The translations under genes and the position numbers were made by a program. The notes below the pieces were generated by a model. The model worked only from the letters and a program-made list of their open reading frames with translations, made no database searches and had not been told where the DNA came from. This document shows positions 1 to 8,313 of a stretch of DNA of 64,000 nt, piece after piece. Position 1 is the stretch's first letter. Each line of letters opens with the position of its first letter. This DNA is from JAPPLB01 sp965206655. Lineage in GTDB: Bacteria > Acidobacteriota > Terriglobia > Bryobacterales > UBA6623. The DNA lies in NCBI GenBank assembly GCA_965206655.1, contig CBDBKC010000038.1:1116001-1180000 (forward strand), in the 5' to 3' direction.

Positions 1-625
1 CGATGACTTGAGCAGTAACGCGCAAACTGATTTCGCGGCTTACTACCGCCAAGGGCAGCTCCGCTGCACCGCGCTCGCGACCTGGGACGAGAACACTCAG
101 ACGGCCCCAGTAACACAGCGCGGGGAGCGCCTTGGAATGGCGGAGTTTCGTCGTTACTTCGAATCGGACAGCGATGGTAGGAGCGCCTCAGATCTGAAAG
201 GGATTTATCAGTCGTTGCGAGGAACATTTTCGGACCTGCCATCGGTTTCTACCAAGGCGAAGATGGCAGAGGCCCTTCACGAGTTCGAGGCGGATCATCC
301 GGAGTCTTGCAGTCCGATTGAAAGCGGCGACTCCTTCTACGGGTGGACCAAGGGGGCCAATCTTCTCGAGAAGTATTTGGCCTGGGTCTACGTGCCTGCA
401 GTACTCGACGCGGGAGATGAGCAAGAAGGCCACAAGGGAAACGCCTTGGCTCGGCTACTCGAACGGGCAGTCGGCGCGCAACCGCGACTCGCGGGCGGGC
501 TCGACGAGATCCGTTCAGAGGCGCATTCAAAACTTGAGAATCTGCTTGCGACACACACTGAACGCCTCACGGGTCTGTCCGAGGCACTGACCAGTCGTCT
601 GCGTCGCACGTATCCCGGCTCCGGA
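1..625 (+). pseudogene. OLD-family ATPase/nuclease, 5' part, cut by IS200-type element
   Basis: The frame is open from the left window edge (codons in phase from base 2), so the true start and the Walker A loop lie outside the window. The 208 visible codons hold no motif I can name. If the 612-bp element at 626-1237 is taken out, this frame joins the one restarting at 1238 without any shift (GSGL followed by KLAW), so this is one gene cut in two. The downstream part carries Walker B and TOPRIM motifs of OLD-type proteins, so this part should hold the middle of the ATPase head. OLD proteins are ATP-driven nucleases, several of which act in phage defence; a defence role here is inference. As it stands the fragment reads a few codons into the element and stops at 670. 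Confidence 0.75.
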
Positions 626-1237
626 CTAAACAACCACCGCCTGAAAGGCGGTGGGTTCATTTACGACTGAAAGTCGGCTTGCGGCTGAAGCCGCCTGAAG
701 AAGCCCCGGCTCAGAGCCGGCTCAAGGCTTGGTGGGCGTTGTGATCTTGAAGCCCTGGTCGTCTTCGTCCCATTGCTGCCTCTCAATGTAATTCTTAATC
801 GTTTCCTCGTCCACTGCGCCCACCGTCGCGCAGAAATATCCCCGCGCCCACAGGTGCTGCCCCCAATATCGCTTCCGCAATTCCCCAAACTCATCTTGCA
901 GCCGTCGCGACGACCTGCCTTTCACATACTGCACCAGCTTCGACGGCGCCAACTGTGGCGGTGCCGATACCAATACATGCACATGATCCGGCGACACAGC
1001 GCCCCGAATCACCACCACTTCTCGCGCTTGACAGCTCTGCCGGATCAGATCCCGTGTCCGCTCCGCCACCCTGCCCCGCAAGACTTTGTAGCGATATTTC
1101 GTGATCCAGACCAAGTGATACTTGATGTCGTAGACTGCATGCGCCCCTCGCCCATATTCGCCCATCTCCCTATTGTCATCCAGACCCGCTCGAAGCTGAC
1201 CGCCTGAAAGGCGGTGGGTTTAGACCTGGTGATGGAA
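626..1237 (-). mobile_element. IS200/IS605-family element, copy 1 (612 bp)
   Basis: This is the first of three copies of the same 612-bp element, all with tnpA on the minus strand. Its ends were set by comparing the three copies. On the minus strand each copy is preceded by the pentamer TTTAG and itself ends in TTTAG, with no target duplication, as expected for HUH-transposase elements that insert 3' of a short fixed target. Imperfect palindromes sit at both ends (CCACCGCCT-GAA-AGGCGGTGG at 634-654 and CCGCCT-GAA-AGGCGG at 1200-1214), matching the subterminal hairpins this family uses for end recognition. There is no tnpB. The element interrupts an OLD-family gene. Confidence 0.93.
722..1165 (-). 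CDS. tnpA: IS200-type Y1 (HUH) transposase
   Basis: This 147-residue protein is the single-strand DNA transposase of the element. It has the HUH motif HVHVLVS (near residue 61) and a candidate catalytic tyrosine in the C-terminal helix (IKNYIE). Its length is typical of IS200 TnpA. The start ATG follows an AGGGAG ribosome site. It differs from the other two copies at seven residues (for example G5 for R5, and NYIER for KYIES), so copy 1 is an older or separate lineage. The reading frame is intact, so the copy may still be active. Confidence 0.95.
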   Translation of the reverse strand: MGEYGRGAHAVYDIKYHLVWITKYRYKVLRGRVAERTRDLIRQSCQAREVVVIRGAVSPDHVHVLVSAPPQLAPSKLVQYVKGRSSRRLQDEFGELRKRYWGQHLWARGYFCATVGAVDEETIKNYIERQQWDEDDQGFKITTPTKP

Positions 1238-2335
1238 CTAAAGCTTGCGTGGGGCGATTGCGTGCAAGGCGTACGAGTTGGGCTGCCTGCCGTTGAAGTC
1301 TTCCTGAGCGAAGGTGGGTTCGAATCCTCGGTTGTCAGTGCAGGGCATGGAGTTCAGAGGGCATATCTCCTTGCTTTGCTTGAAGAACTGAGTCGAAGCT
1401 CGACTGAGACAATGTCTACTCTCATCTTGGCCATCGAAGAGCCGGAACTCTACCAGCACCCACCACAAGCTCGGCACATGGCAGAGATCCTGCAATCACT
1501 ATCGAGAGAGAACACCGAGGTCCTGGTCTCAACCCACAGTCCATACTTCGTCACTAGTAGAGGTTTTGAGGGTATCAGGCTGGTACGCCGCCCCCCTTCC
1601 ACACGAGTTAGTACCGTAGCCAGCCTGGGCGCTCAAGAAATCGCGAACCGTCTGGCTCACGCGTTGGACGAAGAACCCAGATCTCCAGCAGAGGTTATGG
1701 CGAGTGCTGAACAAATCCTTCAGGTGAGGCAGAACGAGGTGTTCTTTGCGTCGATCCCAGTATTGGTAGAGGGTGCGGAAGACGAGGCACTTATCTTGAC
1801 CCACCTGCGCGTAACCGGCATGCTCGACGAGTTTAGGTCGTTGGGTTGCCATGTCGTGCCCGTCGAAGGTAAAACCAATATGAGTCGGCCGCTCGTAGCG
1901 GCAAGCGGGCTAGGAATTTCCGTTTTCGTCGTATTCGACGGGGATTCTGACTGCCGACAAGAAAGTCGCCAGCAGAACACCAAGACGAATTCTTGCTTGC
2001 TGAAGCTCTGCGGTGCCCAGGCCCAAGGGTCGGTGGACGGCGAAGCATGCTACGGTCCGAATTTCGTCATGTGGGGTCGGACAATCGCAGCAGCAGTCGA
2101 GGACAGTTTGATGCCTGGTGTATGGAAGGCAGCACAGGACGCTGTTCGTTCTGAACAACGATTGGAAGTCGGCATCAAGGCCAAGAACCCTGTTTTGATC
2201 TCAGCCACCCTTGGAGAACTGGCTAGGCGTGGCGAGTATTCGTCGGAGCTCGAAGATGTTTGTCGCCGAATATTGGAGTTCGCCCGTGAACCAGGTCCGC
2301 GTGACACTAGTCGTGCCGCTGCCGCAGCCACATGA
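1238..2335 (+). pseudogene. OLD-family ATPase/TOPRIM protein, 3' part
   Basis: This is the second part of the gene interrupted at 626. It shows an ABC-like signature region (SAGHGVQRAYLLALL), a Walker B (LILAIEEPELYQHP), an H-loop (STHSPYFV), and then a TOPRIM nuclease domain with VEGAEDE and VVFDGDSD holding the acidic metal ligands. That order, ATPase followed by TOPRIM, defines the OLD family (P2 Old, GajA of Gabija and others). No helicase partner such as GajB is visible on this side. The part could be translated alone from the ATG at 1214, inside the element, but would lack the P-loop, so it is probably inactive. Everything from 1238 on looks intact, and the insertion seems the only lesion in the visible portion. 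Confidence 0.82.
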
Positions 2336-2421
2336 ACGCCGCGCTTTCACACAGGCTTGTGGGGTCCTTCCGCACCACCGCTGCTCGGTCCACCTGCCCG
2401 CGAATCCACGTGGGCACGTCG

Positions 2422-3246
2422 TCAGTCGGCCGAATCAGCTACCGCTCCTTTTTTTCTGTCGATGTCCTCACTTTCCGTTGTGCTACCCGATTCTTCCCAC
2501 TTTGCCAAGCCTCCACCCAAGACCGCGATATTCGGTTGACCCGTACTACTGATGACCTGTCTCCAGAACATGCCATCTGCGGGGATGCTCTTCTGCCCCA
2601 TGGTTACCATCTCTAGCGGAACCAACACGTACTCTGTTAGATACTGTGAGATCATGAAATCTGTGTACCCAGCAAGGGCGTTATCAACCGCGAGCGCGCC
2701 CAAACGTTCGCAATAGACTTGATCATGAGCATTGGCAGGGACAGCTCGTATGTTATGCCGCGGTTGGTTGACGTACGTTTCGATCGGCCTATGATTTGCG
2801 TCTTTCAACGTTGCCTTTAAGTGAGCCTTTAGCTGCTCAGCGAACCTTCCCGCGGTGACCTGCGTCCCCTGGAACTTTACTTCCTTGTCCTGCAGGTGCT
2901 GACCCACACCTTCGGCCATAACAATAATTCCGTGAGCTCCCTGGTCCAGCGGCAGAGTGGCAACACGCTTCACCAAGTGTGTCACATACATGTTGAGCGC
3001 CCTCTCGCATTGGTCGGCGTTGAGATTCGCAAACGGTTCCGGGACTAGTGCGAGATCTACATGTCCACTTGCCAGTGCTGCATTGGCCGCTACGAATCCA
3101 GATTCCGCACCAAAAAGCTCCAGAATACAGACTCTGCGAGTCGCTTCAGCCTCAGAGTGCATGATGTTAACAGCCTCCGTCGCCTTAGCAACTGTTGTGT
3201 TATAGCCGAATGATTGCCATGTCCACAGCAAGTCGTTATCCATTGT
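2422..3246 (-). pseudogene. Phosphofructokinase (plant-type), C-terminal part
   Basis: This is the C-terminal part of a PFK-fold enzyme, which would phosphorylate fructose 6-phosphate. It begins inside the PKTMDND loop and carries NTTVAKATEAVN, an AEGVGQ stretch and RAVPANAHDQVYCERLGALAVDNALAGY in pieces typical of group III, plant-like PFKs. The sugar-binding MGR-x-SG motif is changed to FGAESG, losing the arginine, so substrate or activity may differ even in the intact gene. The last nine bases (3238-3246) are one copy of the duplication made by the IS4-family insertion. Joined across that element to 4567-4887, the frame is continuous, giving about 378 visible residues. The N-terminal nucleotide loop is missing (see 4567-4887). 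Confidence 0.8.
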
Positions 3247-4566
3247 CACTACTGTCCGGCTGATAAGCGGTGGGCGGCCTGCAACTGGTTGTAGAAAAGT
3301 GGGTTAGGTGTTGTTTTTTCTTGCCGCGATTTGAGCGGCGGTGCGCCGTTTGAGCGTCATCCGTCCTGAGCCGACAATGGCTCATGAATCTGGGCCGCAC
3401 CGTATTCGCGCAGTTGATCAGCTTTCTTCCGGATCGCGAGTTCCGGCGCTGTGTGGCCCGCTACGATGGCGACCGGGGCTCGCGCAGCTTCTCCTGCTGG
3501 GATCAGTTCCTCTCGATGTCCTTCGCCCAGTTGACCTACCGCGAAAGCCTCCGCGATATCGAAGCGTGCCTGCGTTCGCTTGGCGGCAAGCTCTACCACA
3601 TGGGATTCCGCGGCAACGTCGCGCGCTCGACACTGGCCGACGCTAACGAGTCGCGCGACTGGCGGATCTATGCCGATTTCGCTCAGGCCTTGATTCGCAT
3701 CGCGCGGCCCTTGTATGCCCGCGATCCGATCGGCGTGGATCTCAATCAAAGTCTCTACGCTCTGGACTCGACCACCATCGACCTGTGCCTCTCGCTGTTC
3801 CCGTGGGCCAAGTTCCGCCGGCGCAAGGCCGCCGTGAAGATGCACACGCTGTTGGACCTGCACGGTAACATCCCCACGTTTATCCGCATTACCGACGGCA
3901 AAACGCACGACGTCAACATCCTCGACGAGTTCCTACCCGAGCCCGGCGCCTTCTACGTTATGGATCGGGCCTACGTGGATTTCGAACGCCTCTTCGTGTT
4001 CACCCTCTGCTCGTCGTTCTTCGTCGTGCGAACCAAGAAGAACATCTTGCTCCAACGGCGCTACTCGCATCCCGTCGACAAATCTACGGGCGTGCGCTCG
4101 GATCAGACCGTCATACTGACTGCCATCGAATCGGCCAAAGTCTATCCGGACCCGTTGAGGCGCGTCAGCTACGTCGACGCCGCGACGAACAAGCGGCTGA
4201 AGTTCCTGACCAACAACTTCGCGCTCCCGGCACTGACCATCGCCGAGATCTACCGTTCGCGCTGGCAGGTGGAGCTGTTCTTCAAGTGGGTCAAGCAGCA
4301 CTTGCGGATCAAGAAGTTCTACGGCGCCAGCGAGAACGCCGTGAAGACCCAGATTTGGATCGCCGTCTCGGTGTACGTGCTGGTGGCGATCGTGCGGAAG
4401 AGGTTGGGCCTGGAGGCGAGTCTCTACCAAATCCTACAGATTCTCAGCGTTACCCTATTTGAGAAAACGCCCATTTTACAGGCCTTGCAGCCATCAGACT
4501 CCCATGAAAACTTACTCGATCACCCCAACCAGCTGATTCTATTCGACTTCTAACCGGACAGTAGTG
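3247..4566 (+). mobile_element. IS4-family element (1320 bp) with 9-bp target duplication
   Basis: The ends are a 13-bp inverted repeat, CACTACTGTCCGG at 3247-3259 and its complement at 4554-4566. Outside them lies a perfect 9-bp direct repeat ATCCATTGT (3238-3246 and 4567-4575). It encodes one transposase on the plus strand. It sits inside a phosphofructokinase gene in opposite orientation, and removing it with one repeat copy regenerates the PFK motif KTMDND. Confidence 0.93.
3384..4553 (+). CDS. IS4-family DDE transposase
   Basis: This 389-residue transposase opens with a DUF4372-type N-terminal region (about residues 8-70) followed by the DDE core. The first Asp is in ALDSTTID, the second in YVMDRAYVD, and the C-terminal block YRSRWQVELFFKWVK gives the Y-x2-R-x3-E-x6-K signature that defines IS4-family enzymes. 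Length and motif order agree with the ISPepr1-like subgroup. The frame is intact and nearly fills the element, ending 13 bp before its right edge, so the copy could be functional. Confidence 0.93.
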   Translation: MNLGRTVFAQLISFLPDREFRRCVARYDGDRGSRSFSCWDQFLSMSFAQLTYRESLRDIEACLRSLGGKLYHMGFRGNVARSTLADANESRDWRIYADFAQALIRIARPLYARDPIGVDLNQSLYALDSTTIDLCLSLFPWAKFRRRKAAVKMHTLLDLHGNIPTFIRITDGKTHDVNILDEFLPEPGAFYVMDRAYVDFERLFVFTLCSSFFVVRTKKNILLQRRYSHPVDKSTGVRSDQTVILTAIESAKVYPDPLRRVSYVDAATNKRLKFLTNNFALPALTIAEIYRSRWQVELFFKWVKQHLRIKKFYGASENAVKTQIWIAVSVYVLVAIVRKRLGLEASLYQILQILSVTLFEKTPILQALQPSDSHENLLDHPNQLILFDF

Positions 4567-4887
4567 ATCCATTGTCTTCGGGAGGCCGACTATGCTCTTT
4601 GTAGGAGCCCCGCCTGCGACTTGGTGCGCAACTCTTTGGGACCCATCACCGCCGATCACATACAGAATATCGATATAGTGTTTCTCAAGATTGGCTACAA
4701 TCTCTTGTGCGCGCTTCTCTATTCCGCCTTCCGATTTCTGGCCTCGCATATTACCGAGGACACTGCCGCCACTGTCGATCCAGCGCTCAGTAACATCAGG
4801 ATCGAGGGGCTTCATATGTATCGGCGTTCGACTAAGCCCAAGGAAGCTATCGTAGACGCCAAAGACGCCGGACTTACTTCCATGAAA
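4567..4887 (-). pseudogene. Phosphofructokinase (plant-type), N-terminal-middle part
   Basis: This segment reads GVYDSFLGL, then GGSVLGNMRG, YVIGGDGSQR and GLPKTMD, which is the canonical PFK order (the GGDG loop binds nucleotide, PKTxDND holds the catalytic base). It continues in frame at 3237 once the IS4-family element is removed. The first 40 or so residues, with the GGDxPGLN loop, should lie upstream at 5922 and beyond, past the IS1595 element, but no such motif is readable there in any frame. The N-terminus has therefore been lost, probably when the IS1595 copy rearranged. The start seen at 4923 belongs to IS sequence and is not a genuine start. Confidence 0.78.
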
Positions 4888-5921
4888 GGTGGGGTATCCA
4901 CTTGACTCAGGTGACCCCAACATCTTGTGTTTGGGGTTCAGAACGGCTCGGCGTCCCAGTGGGCGATGATCGAGCGATACGGCGTCGGCTCCACAGCGAC
5001 CGCTTGCTGAACCAGCCTGTAGAACAGCTTGCCCCGGCTACGTGAGCTGCGCCGGTTGAACCGGAAGACGAATTCGTCCAGATAGTAGTCCAAATGCTCG
5101 TGGCTGACCGCCCCTTGATGCGTACCCAGCAACCAGCGCTTGAGCAGCGAGATCGCTTTGTGCACCAGCGGAAGCAATTCCGACGCCTGCTCGCGGCGAC
5201 CCTTGAGGAAGACGATGTGGTGCCGATAGCCCTTCTTCTCGAGTGGCTCGTAGCCCAGCCAGCCATCGGTGCGAACCACGCTGCCTGGCTCGATCGACTC
5301 CTCCACGAAGGGCATCAAGCTGGCCGCCGAGGCGTTGCGCAGGCGCTGCATACGGATCCGCCCCAGCCCGCTGCCTCTCTCCTCCGGCGGCTACTGCAAT
5401 CAATCCTTTACGCTCGATCTGGCGGCCGCGAACGCCCTCCTCCTCCGCGCCCCAGTAGGTCTCATCCACCTCGACGACGCCCGTCAAACGCTCGCGCCCC
5501 GGCCGCACCATCGCCCGCCGCAGCTTGTGCATCCAAGCCCAGGCGGTTTGGTAGCTGCCCAGTCCCAGAACGCGTTGCAAACCCAAGGCGCTGACTCCGT
5601 TCTTCTGCGAGACGACGTGCCACATTGCTCGGAACCAAAGCCGCAACGGCTTGCGTGTGTCCTGAAAGATCGTACCGGCCGTGACGGACGTTTGGCGACC
5701 GCAGGCAGCACATTCGAACCATACTTTGCGCACCGGCCAAGCTCGCTCAAGCCCACAGTTGGGGCAACGGAACCCGTCCCGCCAGCGCAGCGCGACCAGA
5801 TAGTCGCGACAGGCCTCTTCGGTGGCGAAGCGCGCCTCGAACTCGAGCAGATCGCGCGGGTAATCCTCCACGAGGCCGCATACTACATCTTGGGGTCACC
5901 TGAGTCAAGTGGATACCCCAC
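4888..5921 (-). mobile_element. IS1595-family element, copy 1 (1034 bp), no target duplication
   Basis: The terminal inverted repeats (GTGGGGTATCCACTTGACTC inward from each end) match those of the copy at 44951-45983. The body is nearly identical to that copy apart from one extra base near 5386. Unlike that copy, the flanks show no 8-bp direct repeat (CATGAAA on one side, TTACGTTA on the other). One flank is a phosphofructokinase fragment and the other leads into a pilus operon. The missing duplication plus the missing PFK 5' end suggest a deletion or recombination through this copy. Confidence 0.9.
4938..5871 (-). pseudogene. IS1595-family transposase, frameshifted
   Basis: The first 160 or so residues match the intact transposase at 45001-45933 exactly as far as I compared: zinc ribbon CPNCGLERA...CAACG, helix-turn-helix region, and VDETYWGAEEEG with the first catalytic Asp. 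Near 5386 the run reads GCCGCCGGAGG where the intact copy has GCCGCGGAGG. This one-base insertion throws the rest out of frame after IAVAA. The remainder (4938-5351) keeps the second Asp (RTDGWLGY) and the final Glu/Asn region in another frame. The protein is therefore split and this copy probably cannot move by itself, though the intact copy could act in trans. Confidence 0.88.
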
Positions 5922-6113
5922 TTACGTTAGTTGTATGATTGTCTAATCCCCAGCATGGCGCTTGCTCCCGTAGGGGAAAATCGCTCGGACCCTAGTGCGA
6001 ATGGCGGATACCCGCACTCCCTACACTTGCCTACCATGCAGACTAGGACTGCCTCACGGTACCGATAAGGTACTATTGAGAGGCTTACTCTCATCGAACG
6101 GGAGGCGTATGTC

Positions 6114-6938
6114 ATGAGTATTAGCGGCGCCTTGCAAGACCCAAATCGACGCAAGCTTTTGATCGTCATCGGCGTCGGATTCGTCGCCGCAAGCGTCTGC
6201 ACGTTTCTCTTCTATCGCATGGTCTCGGGTCGGCTGGATACCGGCGAGCTGGTCCATCAGGAACAAACGATCACCGTGGCGGCGCGGGAGCTGCCGCGCG
6301 GGACACGTCTGGAGGCGGAAGATCTCAAAACCGAGTCGTACAGCGGCGGAGAACTGCCGGAGGGTATGTTTGCGGATCCGGTGGCAGTGACCGGGCGCGT
6401 GCTGAGTGCGGCTGTCAAAGAAAGCCAGGCGATCCGCAATGACGCGCTGGTAGCGAACTCGACCGACTGGCTTGCGGCTTCGATCCCCGAAGGAATGCGG
6501 GGCGTGACGGTCCATGTGGGAGAGTTTGCCGGAGTGACGGCGCATCTTCAGGTGGGAGACCGAGTGGATGTGATGGTCGCGGACGGCAATAGGTCCCCCG
6601 GCAACCTCGACCTGAGGATGAAGACGTTGCTTCAGAACGTTGAGGTCGTGCAGACGGGACACGCGGATTCCGCCGCGGGTCGCAATCCGATTCCAGTAGT
6701 AACGTTGTTGGTGGATGCACGAGACTCGCAGGATCTCGGTCTCGCCGACCAAAGCGGCTCGATTCGGTTGGCCTTGAGGAATCCTGTGGATGACGGCACA
6801 CTTGATACACGCGCCGGGAGGCTGACGGATTTGCTGAGCGCCCGCGATGCGGCAGCACGCAATGCTCGCCGCCAGGCCGAAACCGAGAGTGCGTCCGAGG
6901 AGTCCGGTCAGGAGGTTGCCGCACTGAGCCGCGACTAG
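6114..6938 (+). CDS. cpaB: Flp pilus assembly protein CpaB/RcpC
   Basis: This 274-residue protein has an N-terminal membrane anchor (about residues 14-35), then an SAF-type domain (TITVAARELPRGTRLEAEDLK) and a RcpC/CpaB domain (GMRGVTVHVGEFAGVTAHLQVGDRVDVMV). CpaB is a periplasmic component of the Tad secretion machine, working near the outer-membrane secretin. The ATG at 6114 follows GGGAGGCG at a good distance, and an earlier ATG at 6109 hits an immediate stop. It is the first gene of a four-gene run with cpaF, tadB and tadC. The pilin, prepilin peptidase, secretin and CpaE genes that usually sit beside it are absent from this window. Confidence 0.93.
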   Translation: MSISGALQDPNRRKLLIVIGVGFVAASVCTFLFYRMVSGRLDTGELVHQEQTITVAARELPRGTRLEAEDLKTESYSGGELPEGMFADPVAVTGRVLSAAVKESQAIRNDALVANSTDWLAASIPEGMRGVTVHVGEFAGVTAHLQVGDRVDVMVADGNRSPGNLDLRMKTLLQNVEVVQTGHADSAAGRNPIPVVTLLVDARDSQDLGLADQSGSIRLALRNPVDDGTLDTRAGRLTDLLSARDAAARNARRQAETESASEESGQEVAALSRD

Positions 6939-6966
6939 CTACGCGCGCTCCCGCCGGCGTCACACG

Positions 6967-8301
6967 ATGTCTACGCCTACTCTGCCAACACCCCCCGCCA
7001 ATGGTGCGGCTGCCGTGCCGGCGGCTGTCTCGGAATCTGACCTCGAACTGAAGCACTCCCTGCATCGCAAGCTGCTGGAGCGGATCAATCTCGATCGCTT
7101 GGCTGAGATCGATGCGCCGCGTGTTCGCCGCGAGGTTCGCAACGCTCTGGCGGCGTTGGTTGAGGAAGATGAGTTCGGACCTTCCGAAGACCACAAAGAT
7201 GAATTAATCGACGAAGTGCTCAACGAAGTGTTCGGTCTGGGCCCCCTGGAACCGCTGATGCAGGACCCGACGGTTTCCGACATTCTTGTGACGACACCCG
7301 ACCTGGTTTATGTCGAGCGGGCGGGCAAGTTGACGAAGACGGAAGTAAAATTCAAAGACAACGCCCACCTGCAAAGAATCATCCAAAAGATCGTCTCACA
7401 CGCGGGGCGGCGGATTGATGAGTCGTCTCCCATGGTGGACGCTCGGTTGCCCGATGGCTCGCGCGTCAACGCAGTGATTGCGCCGGTGGCGGTCGATGGG
7501 CCGCTGCTGTCGATTCGACGATTTTCGAAGGACCCCCTGCTGGCCGAACACCTTGTTGCGATGGGTGCGCTGACAGAACCGATGATGACGCTGCTCGCGG
7601 CGTGCGTGCGCGCCCGCCTTAACATCTTGATCGCGGGTGGCACCGGATCGGGCAAGACGACTCTTTTGAATATTCTGTCGACCTGCATTCCGGCGGACGA
7701 GCGGATCGTGACCATCGAGGATACGGCGGAGCTGCAGCTACGCCAAGAACACGTCGCGCGAATGGAAACGCGGCAGCCGAACCTCGAAGGCGAGGGCGCG
7801 ATAGACCAGCGCGGGCTCTTGATCAACAGCTTGCGGATGCGTCCGGATCGCATCATCCTCGGCGAGGTACGCGGCGAGGAAGCGATGGACATGTTGCAGG
7901 CGATGAACACGGGGCATGACGGATCGCTGGCGACGATTCATGCCAACAGCGGACAGGACGCCGTGAACCGTCTGGAGTTGATGGTCGGATTGGCGAATTC
8001 GAACATTTCTGTGGCCTCGATCCGCAAGCATATCGCCGCCGCCATTAACGTCTTCGTGCAACTCGAGCGTTTGAGCGACGGCAAGAGGAAGATCACGCAA
8101 ATCTCCGAATCGAGGGGTTTGAAGGATGGTGAGATCGAGATCCAGGAGCTTTTCGTTTTCGAGAAACTCGGTGTTGCATCCGGCGGGCAGGTGGAAGGCC
8201 GTTTTCGCGGGATGGGAGTGAAGCCAAAGTTTCTCGATCGCTTGCGACGCAGCAATCAGCAGATTCCGGAACAGATGTTCGATTCCGTTATCGAGATGTG
8301 A
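6967..8301 (+). CDS. cpaF: Tad pilus secretion ATPase CpaF/TadA
   Basis: This 444-residue hexameric ATPase of the type II/IV secretion superfamily powers assembly of Flp pili at the inner membrane. Seen motifs are Walker A GGTGSGKTT (about residue 222), Asp box VTIEDTAELQL, Walker B LGEVRGEEAMDML and His box GHDGSLATIHANS, all intact. The N-terminal 80 residues are helical and charged, as in CpaF. It starts 28 bp after cpaB and is followed within 12 bp by tadB, so the genes are probably co-transcribed. No clear ribosome site precedes the ATG, which may mean translational coupling to cpaB. Confidence 0.95.
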   Translation: MSTPTLPTPPANGAAAVPAAVSESDLELKHSLHRKLLERINLDRLAEIDAPRVRREVRNALAALVEEDEFGPSEDHKDELIDEVLNEVFGLGPLEPLMQDPTVSDILVTTPDLVYVERAGKLTKTEVKFKDNAHLQRIIQKIVSHAGRRIDESSPMVDARLPDGSRVNAVIAPVAVDGPLLSIRRFSKDPLLAEHLVAMGALTEPMMTLLAACVRARLNILIAGGTGSGKTTLLNILSTCIPADERIVTIEDTAELQLRQEHVARMETRQPNLEGEGAIDQRGLLINSLRMRPDRIILGEVRGEEAMDMLQAMNTGHDGSLATIHANSGQDAVNRLELMVGLANSNISVASIRKHIAAAINVFVQLERLSDGKRKITQISESRGLKDGEIEIQELFVFEKLGVASGGQVEGRFRGMGVKPKFLDRLRRSNQQIPEQMFDSVIEM

Positions 8302-8313
8302 GGCATCCCCGAC

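Noticed and set aside
634..654. The GC hairpin taken as a rho-independent terminator
   Set aside because: It recurs at both ends of all three IS200 copies and has no T tract, so it is a transposon end structure.
5380..5392. Programmed frameshifting in IS1595 copy 1
   Set aside because: The other copy encodes the whole transposase in one frame, so a plain one-base mutation explains it.
5927..6202. Missing phosphofructokinase N-terminus on the minus strand
   Set aside because: No frame shows the GGDxPGLN loop; the short open frame has no resemblance strong enough to claim.
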